A stretch of DNA of 64,000 bases from Gamarada debralockiae (lineage: Eukaryota > Ascomycota > Leotiomycetes > Helotiales > Hyphodiscaceae), in contig NXFV01000185.1 of the NCBI GenBank assembly GCA_002803225.1, positions 1 to 64,000 of the forward strand. Reading direction: 5' to 3'. The position numbers and the translations under genes are program-made. Under the pieces are notes generated by a model that was not told the origin of the DNA, did no database searches, and saw only the letters and a program-made list of their open reading frames with translations. Shown piece by piece: positions 10,606-20,829 of the stretch (its first letter is position 1; each line of letters starts with the position of its first letter).

Positions 10606-12756
10606 TCATACAACAATATTATCGGTTGGAACTGTTATCTCCTCTACGTCAGCATCTGCCTCCTCTACTTTCGCGTCCAACAAGCAGAACAAATCGCTGG
10701 TCGCAAGTTCCACCCGCGGCTTCTCCCTTGCGGAAACCTCGCACCCCCCAATCTCGTGGCGGAAAATTTTGCTGTAGGATACAGCCATATTTCCAATTGC
10801 TTCTGGAGAGGTTCTCTCCCCATCCCAACTTAGCAATGGCATCTCCGAAACCTTTGGCAAATCACCCTCAAAGGGCAGGATGCTGAGCAACGATTTCGTA
10901 ATGAGTGGTCTCTCTTTATTGAGCGATAAATGTTTGGCAGGATCAGCCGTGAGCTCACCTGAGCTGGATTGTTCCTCTGGTTCCGAGTACTCTTCAGGAG
11001 GTTGATAAAGCTCATTGTGGAGAGTAGCCAGAGCATCGGGATTCTCGAAATTCGGATAAAGCATCCAATACCCACGCGCACGTGCTAGCTTCAGGATATG
11101 CTCCAGCCAAGATGGATAGGTCTTGCTGACAAGCTTCTCGTTCAAAGTGGTTGGAGTCGGTAGAATATGCTGAGACGAGAGCAGCTGAGCCACAAAATCG
11201 TGAAGCTCAACCCACTTATCCCCGAAATATAACGCTGCATTGCTGTTCGGTGCTTGCCAGAGGAATGGACTGACAGCAGTGCTATTTGTCAACGGTGCTG
11301 TGAAAGTGGTAGAATCGTTGAGATATGTAGACGGTAAATCGAGACTTATCCCCAATAGATTCTCATGTGCATCTGCCTTGCTTCCATATTTATATTCAAG
11401 TATAGTGTATTTGAGATAGTGGAAGAAAAGTGGAGATAGCTCTGCCTGAGGTGAGAGGACGAGAACATGTGATGTAAAGGAATCAGCTGGCCAGAAAGCT
11501 TCAAGAAATCGAATCGAGTTCTCTTCCGCTGTAAGACCATGTTGTGGAATTCGATGATGGATGGTGAGTAAATTCCCAGAATTTTGGTCGGTATGTGGAG
11601 GCCATTTGAAGTGCTCGAGGTACCGCCGTGTCGGTACATCGATGTTATGAGGCAGTTCGATCGTCAATCGGGGATGTGCAGATGAGAAGAAATCGGCATG
11701 CTTCAGTGAGTCGAGCAGCCGGATCAATGACCCTGACGAGGATACGGGCGCATGGACGAGTATATCGGTGCTGACCTTATTCCAGGCTACAGAATAAGCC
11801 TATATTCTGATTGCAAATGAGGCTCACTTACCACTCAGCGACGCGCTGTCAAGAAGAGTAGTCCACATCATGGTTTGTTCTGCTGCCTCAGGAAGTTCGA
11901 TGACCGTCCGGCCCAAGCTGTTGGCCCGATCTTTCAACCCCTTCAAGAAAAACAGCTCCTCTTCCCCCGATACATCAATGAATGTCGCCTGTGGGTGAAT
12001 GAAGGTATTTATATGGTTGAAACCAGCTGAGCAACTAACTTCCATCCGATAGTCTGTCGAATGTACAGAGTAATCAGGCCGAGCATCGTGGTATATTAAC
12101 TTGCACTCTTTTGTAAGTCCATTGACAGACTTCAAGATTTCCATCGAAATGTCGTCCCGTCCCATCAATGCAAAGTGAACGTAATTCCTTTCTCGTATGG
12201 CCATCTCGCAGGCTATGGGTAACAGTATCGACGCGCTATTCAGGCTCGCGGCAGCAAATAACTATGCAGTAATTAGGCAGAGCAGTACAGGGGGCTTGAG
12301 TGAACGAACCACATTCCGGTTGACCAATTCCGAACCTCTGGTCTTCGACACTGCATGTAATGTCGAGGCAAGCTGATAGAATTTTATTGGTCCATTGAAA
12401 TAGTGTTGCGATGCTTCCGTCGTTTTCTCAACTCCGGGCTTCTGCATAGAGCCTTGGACTGGTGGAGGTGGCCTCGAGCCAGCTGCGGGACCAGACTCTG
12501 CCGGATTATGGTCATAGTGCGGTCGCGGTCTGGGATTCTCCAAATCCGTGGGCATATTCTTGAAGAAGTAGTAAAGGCCTATAAGCACGACGAATCCTAT
12601 GGCTACTCTCTTCATATTTCGTCGATGAGGTCCATGAGGGATCCTCCGATGTTGCCATGCGATTCCCAGCGGACTCTTCATCCCTGGCTTGTGGTCATCA
12701 TCCCTCTTCCCTAATTCCTCATCCCCCGGAAATAATCGCGATGGGAGAGGCATCAT
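10606..12756 (-). CDS. Type II membrane protein, glycosyltransferase-like
   Basis: Exons 12756-12310, 12261-11832 and 11786-10606, 685 aa. Introns are 48 nt (donor GTTCGT) and 45 nt (GTAAGT), both restoring frame exactly. A short Lys/Arg-rich cytoplasmic N-terminus is followed by one membrane segment at about 51-65 (VAIGFVVLIGLYYFF) and a Pro-rich stem, the layout of Golgi type II glycosyltransferases. The luminal part contains VHFALMGRDD (about 180), TDILVHAP after the second junction, and VLVLSPQAELSPLFF (about 400-414). In GT-A folds the latter place usually has an acidic VLEDD-type motif; here it reads SPQ. The C-terminus is Glu/Ser-rich. It resembles the uncharacterised fungal group annotated as glycosyltransferase 2. 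Activity is inference, and the missing acidic pair makes catalysis doubtful. Confidence 0.6.
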
Positions 12757-13293
12757 GCGCTCTTCCCACGCTCATCGAGCCTTATGTTGACGGGACAGAT
12801 GCCATGCGGAAGCCAAGCTGACCGTAGAGCAGAGAACTGCTCAATCGTCAAAGGCGTGTCGAATCAATTCAGAGGTATTCGCGGGGGTCATCGGCTGTAA
12901 GGAGAATTCTGATTATGCCGTGGTAGAGAAAGAGAGGGACGAGGAGGAACGAAGTGGCTTCGTTGTTATCAGGCCCAAATTCAATGTTGAGGTAAGGACC
13001 CAGGGTATGACGCACGGGCCAAATGTTTCGCCAAGCCAAAAGCCCTGGAACACTCTTCCTCTTCCGCAATTTATCCAATTCGTGAACTACAATAACCCGG
13101 CTTACTTGCAAATAATTCTCCTCCTATTTTCCCTATGAAGTTTTTCTGCTTGCTGCAAAATACATTCTCTACGCTCGCCATACAAAGCTGTTCCAATTAC
13201 ATGTGCTCTGTATCCCGCCATTCCTCATCTGCGTTTTGACAGCCAAGCTTTCTTTCTACGTCGCAACTCCTGTTTCGAGTGATTCTTGAGGCT
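12757..13293. other. Intergenic between divergent genes
   Basis: Promoter region of the glycosyltransferase-like gene on the minus strand, and upstream DNA of the small plus-strand ORF at 13294. No specific element was recognised. Confidence 0.35.
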
Positions 13294-13569
13294 ATGCCGG
13301 ATCAAGTGACTGGAACTCTCCGTGAAGGGATCAAAAGGACTACGTACGTCAACGGCTATTGGCCACAAGACTTTGAGGAGGCAGCGAAGCTTATTCTTTG
13401 TCCAGGTTTTAGAAGGCTTCTATTCTATGCTCGATCCGATCATCTGAGGTCTTCTGCCTTTATCGTGTCCCCCAATAATGGAGATTTCTATGGGAAATAC
13501 CCAGCAATGACGGAAGGACCTCCGTATACTTCTAACTGCCTTCTAGGTAGTTGCAGAATGTGTCTTTGA
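13294..13569 (+). CDS. Small ORF, 91 aa, unknown and doubtful
   Basis: Open from ATG 13294 to TGA 13567. The product has a globular look (YWPQDFEEAAKLILCPGFRR, LLFYARSDHLRSSAFIVSP) without low-complexity runs, and no signal peptide or membrane segment. No homologous family comes to mind. It lies 290 bp upstream of the next ORF on the same strand and could be an exon of a longer gene, but I found no splice pair that joins the two in frame. Chance is possible at this length. Confidence 0.3.
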   Translation: MPDQVTGTLREGIKRTTYVNGYWPQDFEEAAKLILCPGFRRLLFYARSDHLRSSAFIVSPNNGDFYGKYPAMTEGPPYTSNCLLGSCRMCL

Positions 13570-13855
13570 TTATTCTCCTCATATCAAGCCATATGCTTTG
13601 AAAGATTTATGGACCTTTAAAGCTCTTGATTCACAATCAATCCATAATCTGTGAAAGTTCAAGTCCAAACTTTGAATGTGGTGTTCGACAGCGAGCTGAA
13701 AGATACGGATACCTACAATCGAAAGAGAGCATAATCTTCGAACTAGCCTGGAAGAACCAGAATCCACCAGTACGGCCAGAAACTGACCCAATCTCTGCGA
13801 CTTTCCACCAAGAAAACGATCATTTCTACCACTTGTGCTGCACGCCGACGATCCC

Positions 13856-14644
13856 ATGTTTCCATCCATGGCATCGAATAGTTACGCCGTATTCATCTCT
13901 CAACACCAACTTCGCTTCGAAGAGCTTTATTCCGAACGATCCTATCTCCTAAGTTCTCTACAGCAAGAGAATTTCAAAGCCACGGAGCTTCTCAGGAAGC
14001 TACCACCCTTGGAGGAAACACTGGTGCGGAGTCAGATATCTCACGTTAAAAGAAGAGCCCGAAAACAGATAGGATGGCTGAGATATCGAATCAATGAGAC
14101 TATCTGCCAGGAGAGGACTATCCTGAACCGGTTGGGTCAATTGGCACAAGAGATGCTGTCAAGAGAGAGGCGGAATCAGGCCGCGGTTGAGCAACGATGG
14201 CATGGACAAACCCTCAACAGTCCAGTGTCTCCTTGGTATGAAATGCAGCAGATGTACATTTCGCCCATGACGCCACAATTTCAACACCAGGAATATCCTT
14301 TCCCTTATATGCAGACATCACAACAGCAACAGTATGGGGCTGGCGGGCTCTCTTGGCAGCAGTCATTTAACGATCACGTTTCCGAGATGCCATCTGAGAT
14401 ATGGAGCCCCCTTAGTCGCCAAGGAAATCAGTACCCTACCCAGGATTTCGGCTGCGACACTCAGACGAGAGCGTTCGCGACCGCAGCCTTCCAAAGGCGT
14501 ACAGGGGCACAGAGGTCTTCATCCATGAATGTCTTGGACATTGAAATATTTGCGACAAACACACCGCCTGTGCCACCCTCAAAAACCAAACGCCACAGCA
14601 CTGGAGGCGGGGGTATTATTAAGATTGGGTCAGATGATAATTAG
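13856..14644 (+). CDS. Unidentified protein with N-terminal coiled coil, 262 aa
   Basis: Single exon. ATG 13856 (MFPSMASNSYAV) is the first in-frame ATG after a stop at 13784; ATG 13868 is an alternative. Residues about 15-115 are Leu/Glu/Arg-rich and predicted helical (QHQLRFEELYSERSYLLSSL, RKQIGWLRYRINETICQER), consistent with a coiled coil. Residues about 125-185 are Gln/Pro/Tyr-rich, and the C-terminus is basic and Ser/Thr-rich. There is no signal peptide or membrane span. The family is not recognised. The combination of a coiled coil and a disordered Gln-rich tail suggests a protein-interaction role, but that is only inference. Confidence 0.6.
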   Translation: MFPSMASNSYAVFISQHQLRFEELYSERSYLLSSLQQENFKATELLRKLPPLEETLVRSQISHVKRRARKQIGWLRYRINETICQERTILNRLGQLAQEMLSRERRNQAAVEQRWHGQTLNSPVSPWYEMQQMYISPMTPQFQHQEYPFPYMQTSQQQQYGAGGLSWQQSFNDHVSEMPSEIWSPLSRQGNQYPTQDFGCDTQTRAFATAAFQRRTGAQRSSSMNVLDIEIFATNTPPVPPSKTKRHSTGGGGIIKIGSDDN

Positions 14645-15040
14645 GGGGTTCAGTGCAGAGACGAGATCTCGGAAGGTTCTCAGGATTCTGGCTACTACAT
14701 CAATCATTGAGAGAATAGAGCACTAGAACAAGGGAAAGGGTGGCGCATTTCCTATCTGACACAAAAGTGTTTGACGTTTAAATGAAATCTTGCTGTTTTG
14801 CGATAGATGATTTTGAAGATATAATATGAATGACCTTTTACACTCGCATTTGTTTAGCAAATTTTTATTTATAGAGAGTTTGATTTTGAAAATCCCATGC
14901 CTATCTACCTTGACGCCTGTATCCAGCTTGAGTAGCTTTGAATTCCTCCAGAGGCCATAGTTCAGAACTCCCACCAGATGGCACCTCAAGTATTGATTTT
15001 TTTTTTTTTGATTGCGTTATTACCATAACCGGCCAGAATT
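14645..15040. other. Intergenic between convergent genes
   Basis: AT-rich 3' flank shared by the coiled-coil gene and the NECAP gene, with a 13-T run at 14997-15009. Probably carries both polyadenylation regions; no gene seen. Confidence 0.4.
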
Positions 15041-15838
15041 TTATTGAAATTCGCCAAATTCGCCGTCATCAAAACCCAAGTCCTCTATTGAGCCAGCTTG
15101 CGGGATTTCCATATTCTGACTGAGCCTCTTCTGCGCCTTAACCTCCTGTGCACTTGGCGGAGGAGGCAAAAATGACCCAAATGAACCACCACTAGGCGGA
15201 GGCGGTAACGAGAATCCTTCCATGTCCCTACTAAACTCCCCACTCTTCGCCTGATTCCTTCTTCCCGCCCTTCCCCCAATATTAACAGTGATTGTCTCGC
15301 CTTCCTTCAGACTAAAGTCCTTCTTCTCCGGAGTCTTCTCTTTCTTCTCGACTTTCTTCCCGCCAGCTTTTCCATCATCCTCAATCCCCAACGTCTTCCT
15401 AACCTCTTGCAAGGCAACGCTGAAATCAAACGCCTCACTCCTCTCCTCAAACCCAATACCCAGCACCGCCTTCCTGCCACCCTCCCCTTGAACCCTCAAC
15501 GCAAAGAACCTCGACGAATCCAGCACCTGCTCTACCACCCCCGTAACCGTATACGGCGCCGCAGCAAACAATTGCCCACTCTTAGGATCCTCCAGCAAGA
15601 TATCTGTTTTCACCGTCTCATCGTTGTTGGGGGTAGGGATCGCGGTCTCTAGGATTCGGAGGCGGGCGGTGAAGATTTGGCGCTTGTTGTTGTCGGCGGT
15701 CCAGGAGGCGGCGACGTAGCCCTTTGTGCTGGTTAGGGGAGGGATGTTGTAGACGTGGACGGATGGCGCGATGAAGAGGATTCGTTGGATTGCGTCGGCG
15801 GGGAGGGGTCGGCCTGTGGAGGGGTCGATGGTCTCCAT
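15041..15838 (-). CDS. NECAP-type adaptin-ear-binding coat protein (DUF1681)
   Basis: Single exon, 265 aa, starting at METIDPSTG; the frame is open further upstream but METIDP is the natural start. Residues about 1-165 match the PHear fold of NECAP proteins: IQRILFIAPSVHVYNIPPL, GYVAASW, FTARLRILE, ILLEDPKSGQLFAAAPY, VVEQVLDSSRFFALRV and GIGFEERSEAFDF in the expected order. A Lys-rich linker follows, then a Gly/Pro-rich tail and an acidic end (DLGFDDGEFGEFQ). NECAPs bind AP-1/AP-2 adaptors at clathrin-coated vesicles. The gene is divergent from eIF2B alpha, with 408 bp between the start codons. Confidence 0.88.
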   Translation of the reverse strand: METIDPSTGRPLPADAIQRILFIAPSVHVYNIPPLTSTKGYVAASWTADNNKRQIFTARLRILETAIPTPNNDETVKTDILLEDPKSGQLFAAAPYTVTGVVEQVLDSSRFFALRVQGEGGRKAVLGIGFEERSEAFDFSVALQEVRKTLGIEDDGKAGGKKVEKKEKTPEKKDFSLKEGETITVNIGGRAGRRNQAKSGEFSRDMEGFSLPPPPSGGSFGSFLPPPPSAQEVKAQKRLSQNMEIPQAGSIEDLGFDDGEFGEFQ

Positions 15839-16246
15839 TGTTTGTGAAGCTGAGAAGAATTTGGTCGTTGTAGTTATTTTTTCGAGGTCATGGTTGTGTC
15901 GGTGTAGATAGATGATGGATTTTGGACCGTCCAGATTGGGTGAGCTGATCAAGTAAGGTTGAGCTTCGCGACAGAATCTCCAATCACTGTGCTCAAATAT
16001 CTACATGCGTTTTCAGGGTCGAATTCAAGCTCCCACAGCCTATCGCTCACTACACCTCCCGTATCTGCGGGGCAAGGCCAGGGGTCAAAACCTGCACGTG
16101 ACACCGCTGCCGATTCAAGGTCGCAATCCCTGCAATTGGGCATGGAGCATTTTTTGGCTTGAATCATCAACTTCTTGTCCTCTTCAACTGCACAACTTCA
16201 AACTCATTGTCGATTATTCTCAATTCGCACAATAAATCAAGCAACA
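15839..16246. promoter_or_regulatory. Shared divergent promoter, NECAP / eIF2B alpha
   Basis: 408 bp between the two start codons of head-to-head genes. Both 5'UTRs and both promoters must lie here. No TATA box or known factor site was identified with confidence. Confidence 0.5.
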
Positions 16247-17620
16247 ATGGACGTCAAAGAGACTTGTGAGTTACACCTCCCTATTTGAGTTTACCATTAG
16301 CCCTCCTACCAATTCTCTAGTGCCCGCGCTATCTCAAAAATATCAGCCTTGTGAAATGACTGACATCTATCCGTACAGCAGCAGAACAACTTTTCGAAGG
16401 TAGCACAACACCACCGCCATTAGCAGGACACCCACCCGCATTAAGCAGAATGGCGACCGTTGGGAATGTTCCCCAGAATAACAAAACGAAAGCTTTCGAG
16501 TAAGAACTACCACACAATCCATTCTTTATCCAGAAATTTGATCACTGACTCATTCCTCCAGCATAGTGGATACATACCACCGTCTGCTGGCCGAAGACCC
16601 TGACCTCACAATGCCAGTCGCAGCAATCGAAGCCCTCATCGAGCTCCTCGTGCAATCCCGCGCCGTCACTATCTACGAAACTCTCGATCTGGTAAAGACA
16701 CAATCCGACTACTTGAAATCGCGAATACCCAACTCCATTTCCCTTTCCGCTGGCACGGATCTCTTCCAGCGCTATATGATTTCGTCGTTGAAGCCATCGA
16801 GTACGGGGAATTTCGAGACGGTCAGACAGCACCTGTTGAGTAATGGCCGATTGTTTGTTACTAGGGCGAAGGCCGGAAGGGAGAGGATTGCCGCGTATGG
16901 TCAACATTTCGTGAGGGATGGCAGCGTGGTGCTCACACATGGAGGCTCGAGGGTCGTTGGCGCATTGTTGGGAAAGGCCGCGGAAACAAGTAAGAGTGGT
17001 GGGAATGTGAGATTCAAGGTCATCTATGTAATGAACGATGCCCGGGTTTCGGAAAGCAAGGCAGTTGTATCTTCGTTGAGGGCAAAAGGTGTACCCGTTG
17101 CTACGATATCAGAAGGAGCAGTAGGATACGCAATGGGCAAGGTCAACTTGGTGATTGTGGGTGCGGAAGGCGTGGTAGAGAACGGCGGAATTATCTCGAG
17201 GCTTGGGACGTACCAAATCGCCCTATTAGCTAAGGCGGCTGGCAAGCCATTCTACGTTGCGGCGGAGAGTCACAAATTTGTCCGACTCTACCCTCTTGGT
17301 CAATACGATCTGGGAATTGATCAGCAAGTCATCGAGTTCCGCACAGAAGATGAGAAAGAAATGACGGAGGAAGAGGAGAAGTTCGCAGCGAGAACGCCGA
17401 ACGCTGAGGAGCGGACAGATTATTTCGAGACACCTTTGCAGCTGCCGAAGCCAAATTCTGCCGTGGATGCTGTTGATTATACGGTAATTAGATCTCCCAG
17501 GATTTGGGATTGGTGCTAATTTGTGGACAGCCTCCTGCTCTTGTGTCGGCACTTATCAGCGAGGCAGGCGTCTTGACTCCTAGCGCTGTTAGTGAGGAAC
17601 TTATTAGTGTTTGGTACTGA
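16247..17620 (+). CDS. GCN3: Translation initiation factor eIF2B subunit alpha
   Basis: Exons 16247-16265, 16379-16499, 16562-17483 and 17531-17620, 383 aa. Introns of 113, 62 and 47 nt have GTGAGT, GTAAGA and GTAATT donors and CAG acceptors, and all junctions stay in frame. The core begins DIVDTYHRLLAEDPDLTMPV (about 46-65) and continues with the family blocks SISLSAGTDLFQRY, NGRLFVTRAKAGRERI, VLTHGGSRVV, NLVIVGAEGVVENGGII and KPFYVAAESHKFVRLYPL. The last exon gives PPALVSALISEAGVLTPSAV to ISVWY, as in yeast Gcn3. The protein is the regulatory subunit of the eIF2 guanine-nucleotide exchange factor that senses phosphorylated eIF2. The first 46 residues are a fungal N-terminal extension of low complexity. 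Confidence 0.95.
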
Positions 17621-18186
17621 TTGGTGCCGTGCGACTATTTTCTCGCTCTTGTATAGCTTTCGAAAACGCAAAGGAGCATCACAGAAACAGACAGGGTCCT
17701 ATTGTCCACTAGTCGATGCTCAGCGCACAGTCGTCGGATCATAGCCACAGCATTCTGATACAGAAAGCCCACATCACAAATGGACTGTCAAGTCATCCGA
17801 ATGCGCCGAAGTCTAGCTCAGGGAAGAAGGTGGCTATAGAGTGGACCGAGGGAAAGGCAGTACAGTAAAATGAGAAGCATGAGAGGAAGCTTTGGAGAAT
17901 GGCATTATCAAGCAACTGTCCTAGGCTTGATGAAGTCTCGAGTCACTTTAAGTTGACGAACTGCCTTGTATGGATACAAATGATTCATCCTGCCATGCCA
18001 ACTGGATACCCGTTCTTGGCAGTCTATGATACTACCCACTGTCAACTCTTGGACTTGGATACTTGACGTGAACGAGTGTAAACCGACCCCTACGAAGGCC
18101 AACCAAGTACCAAAATATTAATTGAGGCGAGGTTGAAGCCACCTTTCTTTCTCAATTTGACCCAAGAAATTCTCGTGAACCCGAGA
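17621..18186. other. Intergenic between convergent genes
   Basis: 3' flanks of eIF2B alpha and of the 364-aa gene. No gene, repeat or RNA recognised. Confidence 0.4.
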
Positions 18187-19281
18187 TCAGGCCTTTTTCT
18201 CCCATGCAGCCCCCTTTCTCACCCATTGCACCACCGTAGTCCTCAGAATACTAACTTTCAAACTCTTCAGCCCTTTACACTTCCCACCCAATCTCTCAAG
18301 CGTCTCCTTCTTAAGCTGTGCCTCCCCACCCTCCTTCAACATCTCCACCATCCCCTCACCCGGCACACCCACGATCTCCATAACCTCAACAACCCTCTCC
18401 CTCTTCCCCACCATCTCACACACCTCATCCCATCCCCTCTCTAACCCAATCGTAAAATTACAAACCTTCAATTTCACCAACCCATCTAAAACCTTCTCCA
18501 CCTCCCCCACACTCAACTCAAACATCGTAGCATCAAGCATAACCAGCCCCTCTCCCTCCTGTACCAACTTCTCAGCAACATCCCTCGCGTCCTTCCCGGC
18601 AACAGGTTTCACACCAACTTCTGTACCTTCCCGGTCATCCTCATCCTCCGTAACGTCCGGTGCGGAGATACTCATCGTAAGCGCCACCAAGCCATTTGAA
18701 ATTAACGCCGGAATATCCCTCGACGGCACACTATCCAGGAATTGAGGATCAGAATGGCGATACGTGTAATTAACCTCCAAGAACTTCAGCGTAGGCGAAA
18801 CCGCCTTCGCCAGCTCGGAAAAGAAGCCCGAGGAGCCGAAAACGTCCAATAGATGCAGTTCCTGGATCTCCGGCTGGACTCTCATGAACGTCAACGCATC
18901 ATCTCGTGACGCGGTAGTAGTCCCGGCGAAAAGCTGAGAATAGATGGTGAGTGTTTTGAGATTTGGCAAACGTTTTCCCAGAGCGACGAGGAAGCCGGGT
19001 GGGTAGCCCAGGGAGAATAATTCGAGCGTCAAAGTCTTGATGGAGGATGGGAGTTCGGGGATGGAGAAGGGTTGCGTGAGGATAGTGGTGTATTCATCGA
19101 GTTTGATGTCGGAGGTTAGGATTAGGGATTCTAGACCGGCGGTGAACGCTTCTGGTGGGAAGGTGGGGAGGGAGAAGGATTGGAGGGGAATTTGGGCGGC
19201 GCGGGCTTGCGAAGGGGGGACCGGGGTTGTGGATGTTAGGGCTGTGGTTTTTGAGGTGAGGTATTGGGAGGTGGATGCCAT
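18187..19281 (-). CDS. Unidentified 364-aa protein, LRR/F-box-like architecture
   Basis: Single exon starting at MASTSQYLTSK (ATG 19281). The body has repeated Leu-rich strand-helix units: LESLILTSDIKLDEY, IKTLTLELFSLG, LPNLKTLTIYSQL, IQELHLLDVFG, TLKFLEVNYTYR, LVALTMSISAP, KLKVCNFTIGLERG and GLKSLKVSILRT. They are irregular but spaced about 25-45 residues apart, like the degenerate LRRs of fungal F-box-type proteins; no F-box is visible at the N-terminus. There is an acidic loop near 225 (DVTEDEDDREG). No signal peptide or membrane segment. The role is unknown; the LRR reading is inference from the hydrophobic pattern. Confidence 0.7.
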   Translation of the reverse strand: MASTSQYLTSKTTALTSTTPVPPSQARAAQIPLQSFSLPTFPPEAFTAGLESLILTSDIKLDEYTTILTQPFSIPELPSSIKTLTLELFSLGYPPGFLVALGKRLPNLKTLTIYSQLFAGTTTASRDDALTFMRVQPEIQELHLLDVFGSSGFFSELAKAVSPTLKFLEVNYTYRHSDPQFLDSVPSRDIPALISNGLVALTMSISAPDVTEDEDDREGTEVGVKPVAGKDARDVAEKLVQEGEGLVMLDATMFELSVGEVEKVLDGLVKLKVCNFTIGLERGWDEVCEMVGKRERVVEVMEIVGVPGEGMVEMLKEGGEAQLKKETLERLGGKCKGLKSLKVSILRTTVVQWVRKGAAWEKKA

Positions 19282-20829
19282 TTTCCCCAATTTGGATTGT
19301 TGAGTGTGAAGAGATGAGGCAATGGACGTGTGAAGGGGTGTGAAGAGGAATCGAGAAAGAAAGGAGGATATTCATACATGCTTTTGGATTTACAATCCGG
19401 GTGCCAAATGGGGATGAGGGGTTGACGCCCGAAGTGAGGAGTAGCTACAGGGGTCTTCTTGGGGTGAGATGTGGGGTAAATGACGCCTTATCCACAAGGC
19501 AATAGTCGAGTGGGAATAAGGTATCGAGCTTCGGAGAATTTGAAGATCCATCGGAGAAAAATGGGCCAATCGAGATAGTGACACAATGCTAGTGGAACGT
19601 TGAGAGATGGGAGTGGGATGCACGTTCCAGGGGTCTTATTTGAGGATGAAAGAACAAAGGACTTTGTTTTCGAGGTTCGAGAGAAGCGTTCCTTTCCACT
19701 TGAATAATTCGAGGAAAGAAAGATGTTTTCCACTTGGATAAACAACGATTTGGCTAGCTGGAGAGAACATGATATTGCAAGCAAAATGGGAAAAAGACTC
19801 GATGACTGGCTGACTTGCCGGCGGGCTTGGTGTTCGGGAGGTAGAAACAATGAAGAAACACATAACCAATCTGATACAGGAGCACTGGCCGTCGAAGAAC
19901 GCACTGACAATGCTCACCTCGTATCTGCCGTTTCGTCAGAGGAAGTGGAGGACCCGTAGGTTCGTTTGGGAGTCCTTGAATCTATCCAGATATTAAATTG
20001 ACAAATGCCCTCATGATACGATGATACCTATTGGCCCGGCAGAGAAGCCTTCAGCGGTCGGCACTCGCACACCGACTCCCAATGAAGAAAATCAGCCTGG
20101 AGCAATCCCCTCACTCTCCTTCTCTCTTCGAAAAGGCCCGAACGCTTCATATCAATCAGATCAAAACCACTCTACACAACTCGACAAACAATATACTTCC
20201 TTGGATTTCACACTAGGATCTTTACAAGTTCAGCTTTTATAGGCCATAAAGATAGCCAACTATTATAGTTGCAGCGTGATATCGGTCGCTTCGCGAAATT
20301 GCAGCCAGAGCTAGCTACACAGCAAAAGTATTTACCGCCTCTTCTCGATTCTCACACCACCACTGCTATCTTCTCTTCGCCAACCTCGAAAGAAAACATT
20401 CAATCAACAACTCATCTCCCATCATATTCATCCAACTCTCATCATCACCGCTGTTTTCGTTTCTTCCCATATCGTACACAATCGACCTCCTGCGCCGCGA
20501 CAAAAAGGAAACCTCGGATGCGAAAACGCCGCTGTGACTCGCGTGCTAAATGCGAAAGACCCCGAAGAAAGATGGAAAAGACATAATGTACATGATGGTA
20601 TCTCGATAACACCCGAAGGAAATCTGTCGTGTGGCAACATAAATTACAAGAAGCAATAGACGTCGTTAGGGGTCATGTTACGAACCACGCGCGAGAATTC
20701 CAGACTGCGAACCTCACTGCTTTCTACACCACGGCGATTGCGAGTAAGGCTCTCATTGAAGATGCAGCAGAGATCTCTTCCTCAGTCGTAACCGCGACTG
20801 TTCAAATCGCGCGAAACGAACCATGGCGA
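19282..20829. other. 1.5-kb intergenic stretch; one doubtful plus-strand ORF
   Basis: 5' flank of the 364-aa gene and 3' flank of the zinc-cluster gene. A plus-strand frame opening near 20600 and running to 20952 (containing EAIDVVRGHVTNHAREFQ and ASKALIEDAAEISSSVVTA) reads like protein and overlaps the antisense end of the zinc-cluster gene by 122 bp. It has no ATG and no clear splice partner, so I do not call it a gene. Confidence 0.35.
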
